From positions 1-7,760 of the forward strand of contig CAIMVB010000300.1 of assembly GCA_903844785.1 (NCBI GenBank): a stretch of DNA of 7,760 nt. Direction: 5' to 3'. How positions within the stretch are numbered: the first letter of the stretch is position 1; every line of letters begins with the position of its first letter. Below are positions 1 through 6,590 of this stretch, piece by piece. The notes beneath the pieces are model-generated. The model did no database searches. It was not told where the DNA came from and saw only the letters and a program-made list of their open reading frames with translations. The DNA is from an uncultured Rhodospirillales bacterium. GTDB lineage: Bacteria; Pseudomonadota; Alphaproteobacteria; Acetobacterales; Acetobacteraceae. A program made the translations under genes and the position numbers.

Positions 1-190
1 CATCCAGGCCAAGCGCGCAGGCATAAGCAGGCGTGCCATCCAGCAATACCATGCAGGAACCGCATTGTTCAGCGCCGCAGCCAAAGCGCGGGCTGGAAAG
101 CCCCAAAGGGCCGCGCAACGCCTGCAATAAGGTGGCGTGATCCGGCAGATCCAAAGCGATTTCAGCGCCATTCAAGGTGAAACGGGTCAC
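1..190 (-). CDS. [2Fe-2S]-binding small subunit of a xanthine-dehydrogenase-family molybdenum hydroxylase (partial, N-terminal part)
   Basis: The gene is cut by the left edge and only the first 63 residues are visible. They carry a plant-type ferredoxin cluster motif, CGAEQCGSC, with cysteines at about 38, 43 and 46 and a further one at 58. This is the usual N-terminal domain of small subunits such as IorA (isoquinoline 1-oxidoreductase) or NicA-like nicotinate hydroxylase, which pass electrons from a molybdopterin subunit to an acceptor. The start is a GTG at 190-188, preceded by a good ribosome binding site (AAGGCGGAG) that overlaps the stop region of the upstream binding-protein gene. Only 3 bases separate the two genes, so they are probably co-transcribed and coupled. 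The second [2Fe-2S] domain and the molybdenum subunit should lie beyond the left edge. The family is clear, but the substrate cannot be told from this fragment. Confidence 0.88.
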   Translation of the reverse strand, partial: MTRFTLNGAEIALDLPDHATLLQALRGPLGLSSPRFGCGAEQCGSCMVLLDGTPAYACALGLD

Positions 191-193
191 ACG

Positions 194-1162
194 TCACTCC
201 GCCTTAATGCCGGCATCGCGCACCAGTTTGCCGAGCGTGTCCACATCATTACGCAAATAGGCTTCGTATTCTGCCAGCGTCATCACCATGGGCCGCGCGC
301 CCATGCGCTGCATGCCCGTTCTGCCAGTATCGCTTTGCATGATTTTAGTGATTTCCGCATGCAGCCTTTCCACAATGGGCCGGGGCGTCGTGGCCGGCAT
401 CATCAGCCCAATCCAGATTGGGTATTCAAAGCCCGGCACGGTTTCCGCAACGGTCGGCAGATTGGCCAGCATTGCATCACGCTGCCGCCCCGTAGTGGCA
501 AGCCCGCGCACCGTGCCGGCATTGATATGCGGCGCCATGCTTGGAATACCATCAAACATGATCGGCACTTGGCCAGAAATCACCGCCGTGCGCGCTTCAT
601 TGGAACCACGGAAACTCACCGCCACCATATCCACCTTGGCCATGGCCTTCAGCATTTCGCCGGCCAGATGATAGGGCGTGCCGGGGCCGGAATGGGCGTA
701 ATTCCATTTGCCGGGCTCGCGCCGGAGCAATTCCAGAAATTCCGGCAGCGTATTGGCTGGCACGGAAGGATGCACCGCCAGAACATTATCAGCGATATTG
801 ATCGGCGCCACAGGCGTCAGGTCCCGCATCAGCACAAAGCCGCGCCCGGGCTGCAAGGTTTCATTCACCGCCGCGGTATTCCCAAGTGCGACCAGCGTAT
901 AGCCGTCACCAGGCGATTTCGCGACCATATTGGTGCCAATCGAACCACCAGCCCCGGTGCGGTTTTCAATAATCACCGGCACGCCAAGCGCCACTGAAAG
1001 CGGTTCCGCGATAAAGCGTGCCGCAACATCAGCCGCACCGCCCAGGCCGAAGGGCACAATGATGCGAATCGCCCTATTCGGCCAAGGCGCCTGACTTTGC
1101 GCCCAAACCGCAGGTGCCGCGAGCATGCCCGCCCCAGAAAGCAAAATATCCCGACGCTTCAT
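194..1162 (-). CDS. Bug/TctC-family periplasmic solute-binding protein
   Basis: A 322-residue protein, the normal length for the Bug (tripartite tricarboxylate transporter substrate-binding) family. Residues 1-22 form a signal peptide with a twin arginine (MKRRDILLSG) ending near VWA-QS. Typical family segments follow: VPFGLGGAADVAAR (36-49), IENRTGAGGSIG (65-76) and HLAGEML (165-171). These proteins bind carboxylates in the periplasm and deliver them to a TctA/TctB membrane complex or act as sensors. The chosen ATG (1162-1160) sits directly before the signal peptide and has a purine-rich stretch (GAAGGGTTGGGA) upstream. A longer reading from 1210 would put a charged extension ahead of the signal peptide. 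The gene lies between the FAH-family gene (83 bases upstream) and the [2Fe-2S] gene (3 bases downstream). The ligand is unknown. The first glycine-rich loop has GLGGAAD in place of the more usual PAGGxxD, which may affect the ligand. Confidence 0.9.
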   Translation of the reverse strand: MKRRDILLSGAGMLAAPAVWAQSQAPWPNRAIRIIVPFGLGGAADVAARFIAEPLSVALGVPVIIENRTGAGGSIGTNMVAKSPGDGYTLVALGNTAAVNETLQPGRGFVLMRDLTPVAPINIADNVLAVHPSVPANTLPEFLELLRREPGKWNYAHSGPGTPYHLAGEMLKAMAKVDMVAVSFRGSNEARTAVISGQVPIMFDGIPSMAPHINAGTVRGLATTGRQRDAMLANLPTVAETVPGFEYPIWIGLMMPATTPRPIVERLHAEITKIMQSDTGRTGMQRMGARPMVMTLAEYEAYLRNDVDTLGKLVRDAGIKAE

Positions 1163-1245
1163 TTTCCCAACCCTTCTTGCTTTGCGCGCATCTTTCGCAC
1201 GCAACTGCAACCCGGTTCGGGGCGAAGGTCAAGCGGCGGGGTGCT

Positions 1246-2139
1246 TCAAACCTCACCAGGGGCAACGACATGGGTGGTGATTTGCATCAGCCCTTCCAGC
1301 CCCGCCACACAGGTATCACCCGGCTTCAAATACAATTCCGCGGCATTTGGGTGGCCAATAGCCGTGCCGCGTGGCGCGCCGGTGGCAATCACATCGCCCA
1401 CTTCAAAAGGCATGAAGCGTGAGAAGTGCGCGATGATCCCTTCAATGCGATGGATATATTCATCCGTATTCACGCGCAGCCGCTGCTCCCCATTCACATG
1501 GCAGGTCAGCCACAAATCATAGGGATCAGCAATTTCCGCGAGCGGTACCGCATAAGGCCCAACCGGCGTAAAGCGCGGCATGTTTTTGGAGACCCAGAAT
1601 TTTGTGCCTAGCTGCACTTCCTGCTTCTGGATTTCGCGCGCTGTCAGGTCATTCAATACCGTAACGGCGCCCACATAATCGCGCGCCTTTTCGCGGCTGA
1701 CCTGAAAGGCGCGGCGCGTGATGATGAAGGCCAATTCCGGTTCGTAATCGAAGGTTGTGATTCCTTCCGGCCGCGCCACACGCGCCCCATCCCCCACCAG
1801 GGTTTCGGTTAGCTTCACAAAGCTGGTCGGCTCCTGCGGGTCTTCCTTCAGCATGCCCTGCGCGACCAATTCAGCGCGGTGGACTTTGCTGTTCTTGCCC
1901 ACACAAAAAATTTTGCCCGGGTCCGGGATCGGGGGCAGCAAATGGCAACGCGCCGCCGGCAGCATGATATTCCCCGCCGCCACAAAAGCGCGCAATTCCG
2001 CAATCGGCAGCGCCAGCACACGGCGCATATTCCAATCCGCGCCATGCGCTGCGGTCAGGTCGCGCATCATCTCGCCTTCCGCCGCGCCAAGCCTTGGGCG
2101 CAGATCACCAGGGGCGAGGAAACTTGCCAATCGGATCAT
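1246..2139 (-). CDS. Fumarylacetoacetate hydrolase (FAH) family protein
   Basis: A 297-residue enzyme of the FAH superfamily, whose members hydrolyse or isomerise 2-oxo/1,3-dicarbonyl acids late in aromatic catabolism. Visible family features are IPDPGKIFCVGKNSKVH (71-87), which opens the catalytic domain, and DYEPELAFII (131-140), whose acidic residues E133 and E135 fit metal ligands. VLNDLTAREIQ (161-171) contributes the third ligand, D164. TPVGP (191-195) and GDVIATGAPRGTAIG (248-262) complete the set. The N-terminal 70 residues match the small FAH N-terminal domain. The ATG at 2139-2137 has GGAG about ten bases upstream and lies 7 bases after the stop of the preceding binding-protein gene; longer in-frame starts would run back into that gene. 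Its place between two carboxylate-binding proteins and a molybdenum hydroxylase suggests degradation of an imported organic acid. Likely activities are 2-hydroxyhepta-2,4-diene-1,7-dioate isomerase-like, oxaloacetate decarboxylase-like or acylpyruvase, but sequence alone does not decide. Confidence 0.92.
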   Translation of the reverse strand: MIRLASFLAPGDLRPRLGAAEGEMMRDLTAAHGADWNMRRVLALPIAELRAFVAAGNIMLPAARCHLLPPIPDPGKIFCVGKNSKVHRAELVAQGMLKEDPQEPTSFVKLTETLVGDGARVARPEGITTFDYEPELAFIITRRAFQVSREKARDYVGAVTVLNDLTAREIQKQEVQLGTKFWVSKNMPRFTPVGPYAVPLAEIADPYDLWLTCHVNGEQRLRVNTDEYIHRIEGIIAHFSRFMPFEVGDVIATGAPRGTAIGHPNAAELYLKPGDTCVAGLEGLMQITTHVVAPGEV

Positions 2140-2146
2140 GAGATTT

Positions 2147-3112
2147 CTACTCCAGCGTAATACCGCGCTCTCGCACAACCTGCTGCCATTTGGCAATGTC
2201 AGCATCAATGAAACGCGCAAAGGCATCTGGTGCCATGGGTTCCGGTTCTGCACCCAAAGCAGCAAGCCTTTGGCGGGTTGCATCGGTTGTGATGCCTTGC
2301 GCGGCCTCAGATGCGATTCTTGCCGTAACAGGCGCCGGCATGCCACGCGGCCCGAATAGCCCAAACCACCCAACCGCCGAATAGCCAGGCAGACCGCTTT
2401 CATTCACTGTCGGTATACCGGGGAGCAAGGCGGAACGGCGCTCCGCTGTCATGGCGATGCTTTGCACTTGCCCCGACGCCGATGCCGCCGCGACAGTCTG
2501 CGGTGGCGCAAACATCAATTGAATGCGCCCGCCCATCAAATCATTCAATGCCGGCCCCGTGCCGCGATAAGGGACATGCAGCATTTCAATCCCAGCCATG
2601 GAGGCGAAAAGCTCCGCGGCCAAATGGCTCGCGGCGCCTGTGCCAGAACTGCCAAAGGTAAAAGCACCCGGCCTTTGCTTCGCGAGAGCAATCAGCCCTG
2701 CCACATCCTTAACACCAAGGCTTGGATGCACCGCCACCACATAGGCCGGTGCAGCGAGTAGCGTGACCGGCGTCAGGGCCGCTTCCACCTTGAAGGCGTC
2801 ATGCGCGCCGGCAAGCCCCATGATCCCGCCGGTAGAAGTCACCATCAGCGTATGCCCATCTGCGGCGCCGCGCTGTAATTGCTGCATACCGATGCGGCCC
2901 GCACCACCCCCGCGATTTTCCACCACCACCGGCTGCTTGAAGCTTTCTTGAAAATGCTGCGCCAGAATCCGCGCCAGCACATCCGTGCCGCCCCCAGGCG
3001 GAAAGGGCACGATGATGGAAATGCCGCGCGTCGGAAAAGCATCTTGCGCCATAACTCCCTGCGCCAGGAATGGCGCGGCCAATAGGGCGGGCAAAACACG
3101 GCGGGGAATCAT
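2147..3112 (-). CDS. Bug/TctC-family periplasmic solute-binding protein (first gene of the leftward operon)
   Basis: A 321-residue Bug-family receptor. The signal peptide (MIPRRVLPALLAAPF, cleavage near VMA-QD, residue 23) is followed by the canonical loop VPFPPGGGTDVLAR (35-48), VENRGGGAGRIG (64-75) and HLAAELF (163-169). PYRGTGPALNDLMGGRIQ (181-198) matches the family's usual second ligand-binding region (PYRG...A..DL..G). The ATG at 3112-3110 has a strong ribosome binding site (CAGGAG, seven bases upstream); starting at 3175 would add an unneeded N-terminal extension. It is the first gene after the divergent control region and is followed after 7 bases by the FAH-family gene. It differs clearly from the other receptor in this operon, so the two are not a recent duplication and may bind different ligands. 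The ligand is unknown, and no TctA or TctB gene is visible. Confidence 0.92.
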   Translation of the reverse strand: MIPRRVLPALLAAPFLAQGVMAQDAFPTRGISIIVPFPPGGGTDVLARILAQHFQESFKQPVVVENRGGGAGRIGMQQLQRGAADGHTLMVTSTGGIMGLAGAHDAFKVEAALTPVTLLAAPAYVVAVHPSLGVKDVAGLIALAKQRPGAFTFGSSGTGAASHLAAELFASMAGIEMLHVPYRGTGPALNDLMGGRIQLMFAPPQTVAAASASGQVQSIAMTAERRSALLPGIPTVNESGLPGYSAVGWFGLFGPRGMPAPVTARIASEAAQGITTDATRQRLAALGAEPEPMAPDAFARFIDADIAKWQQVVRERGITLE

Positions 3113-3136
3113 GCGGTAGCTCCTGATACTGGCGCG

Positions 3137-3157
3137 ATTATGCTGCCTTTGCGGCAT
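3137..3157 (-). promoter_or_regulatory. Candidate -10 element with an overlapping imperfect palindrome
   Basis: Read on the minus strand, 3142-3137 is CATAAT, five of six matches to a sigma-70 -10 box, 25 bases upstream of the leftward ATG at 3112 and ahead of its ribosome binding site. No convincing -35 hexamer lies at 17 bases. On the plus strand ATGCTGC (3140-3146), CTTT, GCGGCAT (3151-3157) forms an inverted repeat with one mismatch that overlaps the -10 box, as an operator might. Both are short matches and could be chance. Confidence 0.25.
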
Positions 3158-3260
3158 TTGGAATAGACGCGCCAACCAATCACCCCAAGATGGGCGCGCG
3201 GCCTGGCGAGGCCCTAGCCAAAGACCCGCGCTGCGCCATATGGAGGCATCGTTGCGTATC

Positions 3261-3265
3261 GGAGG
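3261..3265 (+). promoter_or_regulatory. Ribosome binding site of the YeeE/YedE gene
   Basis: GGAGG lies nine bases before the GTG at 3275 and is a near-perfect Shine-Dalgarno match. It decides the start of the transporter gene, which has no ATG at its N-terminus. Confidence 0.75.
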
Positions 3266-3274
3266 CGATCACCC

Positions 3275-4423
3275 GTGACCAAAGCCCTGCCCGCGCTGAT
3301 GGCGGTAAGCCTGCTGCTTGCAGGCGCGCTTTCGCTCGCGCTTGCCCATGGCAGCAATCATGCCTTGCTTTGGGTGCTTGGTACAGCGCTTGGGTTTACA
3401 CTCTATCGCGGCGCCTTCAGCTTTGCCGGCGGCTTTCGTCAGCTTTTGGCCGAAGGCCGCGGCGCGGGTCTGCGCGCGCAAATGCTCATGCTCGCCATTT
3501 TGGTCAGCGTCATGCTGCCCGCCATCCAGGCCGGGGCGCTGGCAGGCGCGCCGGTGCGCGGCATTGTCTTTCCTGCTGGCATTGCGGTGATCATCGGCGC
3601 CTTCATCTTTGGCATTGGTATGCAATTAGGCGGCGGCTGCGCTTCCGGCACGCTTTATACCGCCGGCGGTGGCAATACGCGCATGGCGCTCACGCTGATG
3701 TTTTTCATCGCCGGCGCCACCCTCGCTGCCTATGATTCCGAAAGATGGGCCGATCTTCCCGCCCTGCCCGCCACAAGCCTGCCGGAACTTATCGGGCTTT
3801 GGCCCGCATTGCTTGGCAGCCTCGGCATCTTTCTGCTGGTGGCGCTTGGCGCGCGCGCCCTTGAACAGCGTCGCCATGGCGCTATTGAACCCATCTTCAG
3901 CAAGCCCGCGCCGGATGCGCCACGGCGCTGGCCGCTCGCGGTCGCGGCGATCATTCTTGCCGCGCTCAATATAATCACACTTTGGGCGGCGGGGCGGCCT
4001 TGGGTCATCACCGCATCTTTTCCGTTATTGGGATCACGCCTTGTTGCTGAAATAGGCTGGGACGAACCGGCCTTCTGGGCCTTTTGGGAAGACCCAACAC
4101 GTACGGAAGCCTTCCTTCGTCCCGTTCTTGCGGAACGCAGCAGCGTGATGAATTTTGGCCTTATGCTCGGCGCGTTTTTTGCCGCATGCCTTGCAGCGCG
4201 CTTCAAGCCGGAATGGCGATTGCCGTGGCGGCATTGTTGCGCCTCGGTGATTGGTGGTCTCTTGCTCGGCTATGGCGCGGTGATGGCCTCTGGCTGCAAC
4301 ATCAGCGCCTATGTGGCGGGCATCGCCTCCGGCAGCTTGCATGGCTGGCTTTGGATCCTGCCGGGGCTCGCTGGGAATTGGGCCGGGCTAAAGTTGCGCC
4401 CCTTCTTCCGCCTCGATCGCTGA
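3275..4423 (+). CDS. YeeE/YedE-family sulfur-compound transporter (Sulf_transp family)
   Basis: A 382-residue membrane protein with about nine or ten hydrophobic segments, beginning at a GTG with a strong GGAGG site. It has the two pseudo-repeated family motifs GGGCASGTLYTAGGGN (119-134, cysteine 122) and ASGCNISAYVAGIASG (338-353, cysteine 341). Family members such as TsuA import thiosulfate through a pore lined by conserved cysteines, and SoxT-type relatives sit beside sox genes. Here the first motif reads RGAFSFAGGFRQL (45-57): serine 49 stands where many relatives have cysteine. This may be a subfamily feature. Three other cysteines (305, 321, 322) lie outside the motifs. The gene is 151 bases upstream of the cytochrome-flavoprotein-soxYZ run on the same strand. 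Its likely role is movement of thiosulfate or another reduced sulfur species across the inner membrane; the exact substrate and direction are inferred. It is divergent from the leftward catabolic operon. Confidence 0.9.
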   Translation: MTKALPALMAVSLLLAGALSLALAHGSNHALLWVLGTALGFTLYRGAFSFAGGFRQLLAEGRGAGLRAQMLMLAILVSVMLPAIQAGALAGAPVRGIVFPAGIAVIIGAFIFGIGMQLGGGCASGTLYTAGGGNTRMALTLMFFIAGATLAAYDSERWADLPALPATSLPELIGLWPALLGSLGIFLLVALGARALEQRRHGAIEPIFSKPAPDAPRRWPLAVAAIILAALNIITLWAAGRPWVITASFPLLGSRLVAEIGWDEPAFWAFWEDPTRTEAFLRPVLAERSSVMNFGLMLGAFFAACLAARFKPEWRLPWRHCCASVIGGLLLGYGAVMASGCNISAYVAGIASGSLHGWLWILPGLAGNWAGLKLRPFFRLDR

Positions 4424-4532
4424 GAAATTTTTTTCGGGCTTTTGCGGCCCCGGAGAAAGCTCATTGGCCTATTTCTCACGGGCATAGCAGCAAATTATTT
4501 CGCTTGCGGCGCCCCCGCTCACTCGGCATATC

Positions 4533-4545
4533 CTTTCTTAGAAAG
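4533..4545. promoter_or_regulatory. 13-base perfect palindrome upstream of the sulfide dehydrogenase genes
   Basis: CTTTCT-T-AGAAAG is a perfect inverted repeat with six-base arms, 30 bases before the cytochrome ATG at 4575, in the 151-base gap between the transporter gene and the fcc genes. Its position would suit an operator at or just after a transcription start. Sulfide-responsive ArsR-type repressors (SqrR, BigR, SoxR) control similar genes, but I cannot match this sequence to a known box. It is too small to be a terminator and has no following T tract. Confidence 0.3.
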
Positions 4546-4574
4546 TCACAATTATGCCCAGTCGGGAGAATTTT

Positions 4575-4874
4575 ATGCTGCGTCTTGCGTTTTTAGGCTT
4601 GAGTTTATGCGCGCTTCCTGGGCTCGCCCAGGCGCAAGCCCCCAGCCCCGCAGCGGCCATCGCGGCCGAGGCCTGCTTCGGTTGCCACGGCCCCGGTGGC
4701 CAAGGCGCCACGGGTGGCGCTGCCATCGCTGGCAGGGACAAAGCCGAATTGGCCGCAACGCTGATCGCTTTCCGCAGCAATGAACGGCCAGGCACCATCA
4801 TGGGGCGTATCGCGCGGGGCTATAGCGATGCCGAAATCGCCGCCATCGCCGATTTTATCGCCCGTCAGCGTTGA
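4575..4874 (+). CDS. fccA: Monoheme cytochrome c subunit of flavocytochrome c sulfide dehydrogenase
   Basis: A 99-residue periplasmic class I cytochrome c. Residues 1-21 are a Sec signal peptide ending near AQA-QA. The heme motif CFGCH spans 34-38, and methionine 76 in GTIMGRIARGYSD is the probable sixth iron ligand. That C-terminal pattern, followed by a helix ending FIARQR, resembles cytochromes paired with FccB. Only one CxxCH is present, so this is the short monoheme type and not the diheme subunit of Allochromatium FccA or Paracoccus SoxE. The ATG at 4575 was chosen because GGGAG lies six bases upstream and the signal peptide begins there; an upstream ATG at 4554 would only add seven polar residues. 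It is followed after 10 bases by the flavoprotein gene. Its role is to accept electrons from the FAD of FccB during sulfide oxidation and pass them to the respiratory chain. Naming it fccA rests on this pairing. Confidence 0.85.
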   Translation: MLRLAFLGLSLCALPGLAQAQAPSPAAAIAAEACFGCHGPGGQGATGGAAIAGRDKAELAATLIAFRSNERPGTIMGRIARGYSDAEIAAIADFIARQR

Positions 4875-4884
4875 GGGTCACGCC

Positions 4885-6162
4885 ATGTCAAACAATATCT
4901 CTCGCCGCAGCCTCATTGCCGCCACGGCGCTTCTTGCCGCCCCCACAACACTTCGCGCGCAAACCAGCGCGCGTCTGCTGATTATTGGCGGCGGTTTTGG
5001 TGGTGCCTCTGCCGCATCTTTCGCCCGGCGCCATTACCCTGAAGCGCAAGTCACGCTGGTTGAACCCAATACGCAATTTGTCACCTGCCCTTATGGCAAT
5101 TTACTTCTGGCTGGGGAAAGGCAAATCAGCCACATCACCCATTCCTATGATGGTCTGCGCGCGCGCGGGGTGCGCATTCTCCATGATCGCGCCATTGGCA
5201 TCGATGCGCCGGCCAAGCGGGTGCGTCTGCAGGGCGGGGATACCCTTACTTATGATCGGTTGATCCTTTCACCCGGTATCGCCATGCGTTGGGGCGCGAT
5301 TGAAGGGTATGATCAAGCAGCTTCGGAAATCATGCCCCATGCCTGGGTCCCCGGCGATGGCACGCAAACCCTATTGCTCCGCCGCCAATTGGAAGCCATG
5401 CCGGATGGCGGTGTGGTTGGCATCGCCATTCCGGCCAACCCGTTCCGCTGCCCACCCGGGCCTTATGAACGCATCAGCATGATTGCGCATTACCTGAAGA
5501 AGCATAAGCCGCGGTCCAAAATCCTGGCGCTGGATGCTAAGGAAGCCTTCAGCAAACAGGGGCTGTTCCAGGATGGCTGGCGCGCTTTGTACGGCGAGAT
5601 GATTGAATGGGTGCCCGGTAATCGTGACGGCAAGGTGGTAAAGGTTGATCCACGCGAAAGGGTCTTGGAAACGGAATTCGGCACGCGCCATAAAGTGGAT
5701 GTGGCGAATGTGATCCCACCGCAATCCGCCGGTACCATCGCCATTGAAGCGGGGCTTGCCAATGACACGGGCTGGGTGCCGGTGAATACGCGCAGCTTTG
5801 AAGCCCGCGCGGCCCAGGGCATTCACGTGATTGGGGATGCCAATATCCCCGGCCCCATGCCGAAATCAGGCTATATTGCCCATTCCACCGCAAAACAGGC
5901 GGTAGCCAGCGCCATGGCCGGCCTACGTGGTGAAGCACCGCCAGAAGCGCTTTATTTCAATACCTGCTACAGCCATGTTGGGACTGATTACGGCATTTCC
6001 GTTGTCGGTATCTTCCGGCCCAATGCGGATGGCACCGCAATTGCTGAAGTACCCAATTCCGGGGGTGTCTCCCCACGCGGGGATCTGCCGGAACAGCGTC
6101 GGCTTGAAGCGATTTATGCTGACACCTGGTATGAAGCCATCACCAAATCCATGTTTGGCTGA
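4885..6162 (+). CDS. fccB: Flavoprotein subunit of flavocytochrome c sulfide dehydrogenase (FccB/SoxF type)
   Basis: A 425-residue periplasmic flavoprotein of the sulfide:quinone oxidoreductase/FCSD group. The N-terminus has a Tat signal (SRRSLIAATALLAAP, 6-20; cleavage near LRA-QT), suggesting folded export with FAD. The dinucleotide-binding motif IIGGGFGGASAA spans 33-44. Cysteine 68 in FVTCPYGN corresponds to the cysteine that binds FAD covalently in this family. Cysteines 189 (NPFRCPPGPYER) and 361 (FNTCYSHVG) match the redox-active pair that oxidises sulfide. VIGDAN (315-320) is the second FAD-contact motif. It therefore appears catalytically intact: sulfide is oxidised to sulfane sulfur or polysulfide and electrons go to the cytochrome. 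The ATG at 4885 has GAGGG seven bases upstream; an in-frame start at 4780 would lie inside fccA. The stop overlaps the soxY start by one base. Length is typical for the family. Confidence 0.95.
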   Translation: MSNNISRRSLIAATALLAAPTTLRAQTSARLLIIGGGFGGASAASFARRHYPEAQVTLVEPNTQFVTCPYGNLLLAGERQISHITHSYDGLRARGVRILHDRAIGIDAPAKRVRLQGGDTLTYDRLILSPGIAMRWGAIEGYDQAASEIMPHAWVPGDGTQTLLLRRQLEAMPDGGVVGIAIPANPFRCPPGPYERISMIAHYLKKHKPRSKILALDAKEAFSKQGLFQDGWRALYGEMIEWVPGNRDGKVVKVDPRERVLETEFGTRHKVDVANVIPPQSAGTIAIEAGLANDTGWVPVNTRSFEARAAQGIHVIGDANIPGPMPKSGYIAHSTAKQAVASAMAGLRGEAPPEALYFNTCYSHVGTDYGISVVGIFRPNADGTAIAEVPNSGGVSPRGDLPEQRRLEAIYADTWYEAITKSMFG

Positions 6163-6590
6163 TGATGCTCACCAGAAGACTAAGCCTCGCGCTGTTTGCG
6201 CTGCCCTTCGCCGCCGCCGCGCAAACCGAAGAAGCACTCCGCACCGCTATCCGGGACGCGGTGGGTGACAAGCCCACCACGGATGGCGGCATTACGCTGC
6301 GCGTGCCGGCACTTGCCGAAAATGGCGGGCAGGTACCGCTTGGCATTGTGGTGGAAAGCCCGATGACGGCGCAGGATTACGTCACTGCCATTCATGTTTT
6401 TGCCACGCGCAACCCAACGCCTGGTATCGCCAGCTTCCGCCTTACGCCCATGCTGGCGCGCGCCGAAGTGCAAACCCGCATACGCTTAGCCGAAGATCAG
6501 CGCCTGATCGTGCTGGCGGAAACCAGCACAGGCCGCGTGCTGCGCGCCAGCGCGGAATTGCGCGTTGGCGCCGGGGGGTGCCTTTCATGA
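6162..6590 (+). CDS. soxY: Sulfur carrier subunit SoxY with atypical C-terminus
   Basis: A 142-residue SoxY-like protein. Residues 1-20 form an export signal with a twin arginine (MMLTRRLSLALF), and the mature part has the SoxY immunoglobulin-like fold pattern, including VPLGIVVESPM and IHVFATRNPTPGIASF. The functional cysteine, residue 140, is near the end as expected. In characterised SoxY the tail is GGCGG and the cysteine swings between Sox enzymes carrying sulfane or sulfonate groups; here the last residues are VGAGGCLS. The start overlaps the fccB stop (ATG at 6162, stop 6160-6162) and no clear ribosome binding site is seen, so translation is probably coupled. A second ATG follows directly at 6165. 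The stop overlaps the soxZ start. The protein should work in the periplasm as a heterodimer with SoxZ, probably as acceptor of sulfur made by FccAB. Confidence 0.9.
   Translation: MMLTRRLSLALFALPFAAAAQTEEALRTAIRDAVGDKPTTDGGITLRVPALAENGGQVPLGIVVESPMTAQDYVTAIHVFATRNPTPGIASFRLTPMLARAEVQTRIRLAEDQRLIVLAETSTGRVLRASAELRVGAGGCLS

Noticed and set aside
137..997. Plus-strand open frame of 286 codons opposite the first Bug receptor.
   Set aside because: Arginine- and histidine-rich composition is typical of the antisense of a GC-rich gene, and the minus strand encodes a complete Bug-family protein.
1211..1221. CCCG-GTT-CGGG inverted repeat in the 83-base gap between the FAH gene and the next receptor gene.
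   Set aside because: Four-base arms and no T tract make it too weak for a terminator; the gap shows no other structure I can support.
3200..3213. GGCCT-GGCG-AGGCC hairpin in the divergent region.
   Set aside because: A five-base GC stem is common by chance in such DNA, has no T tract and does not align with a promoter element.
3190..3735. Open frame of 181 codons in another plus-strand frame across the start of the transporter gene.
   Set aside because: Its product is rich in arginine, alanine and histidine with no family pattern, while the overlapping frame is a clear YeeE/YedE protein with its own ribosome binding site.
4428..4434. Run of seven T just after the transporter stop, considered as an intrinsic terminator.
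   Set aside because: There is no GC-rich stem of useful length immediately before it; only three-base pairings are visible.
4504..4532. TTGCGG with CATATC at 17 bases spacing as a promoter for fccA.
   Set aside because: Each hexamer matches the sigma-70 consensus at only about half its positions, so it cannot be told from background.
4442..4783. Possible small secreted protein starting at TTG 4442 in the gap before fccA.
   Set aside because: It has no ribosome binding site, runs far into fccA in another frame and turns into low-complexity arginine-rich sequence.
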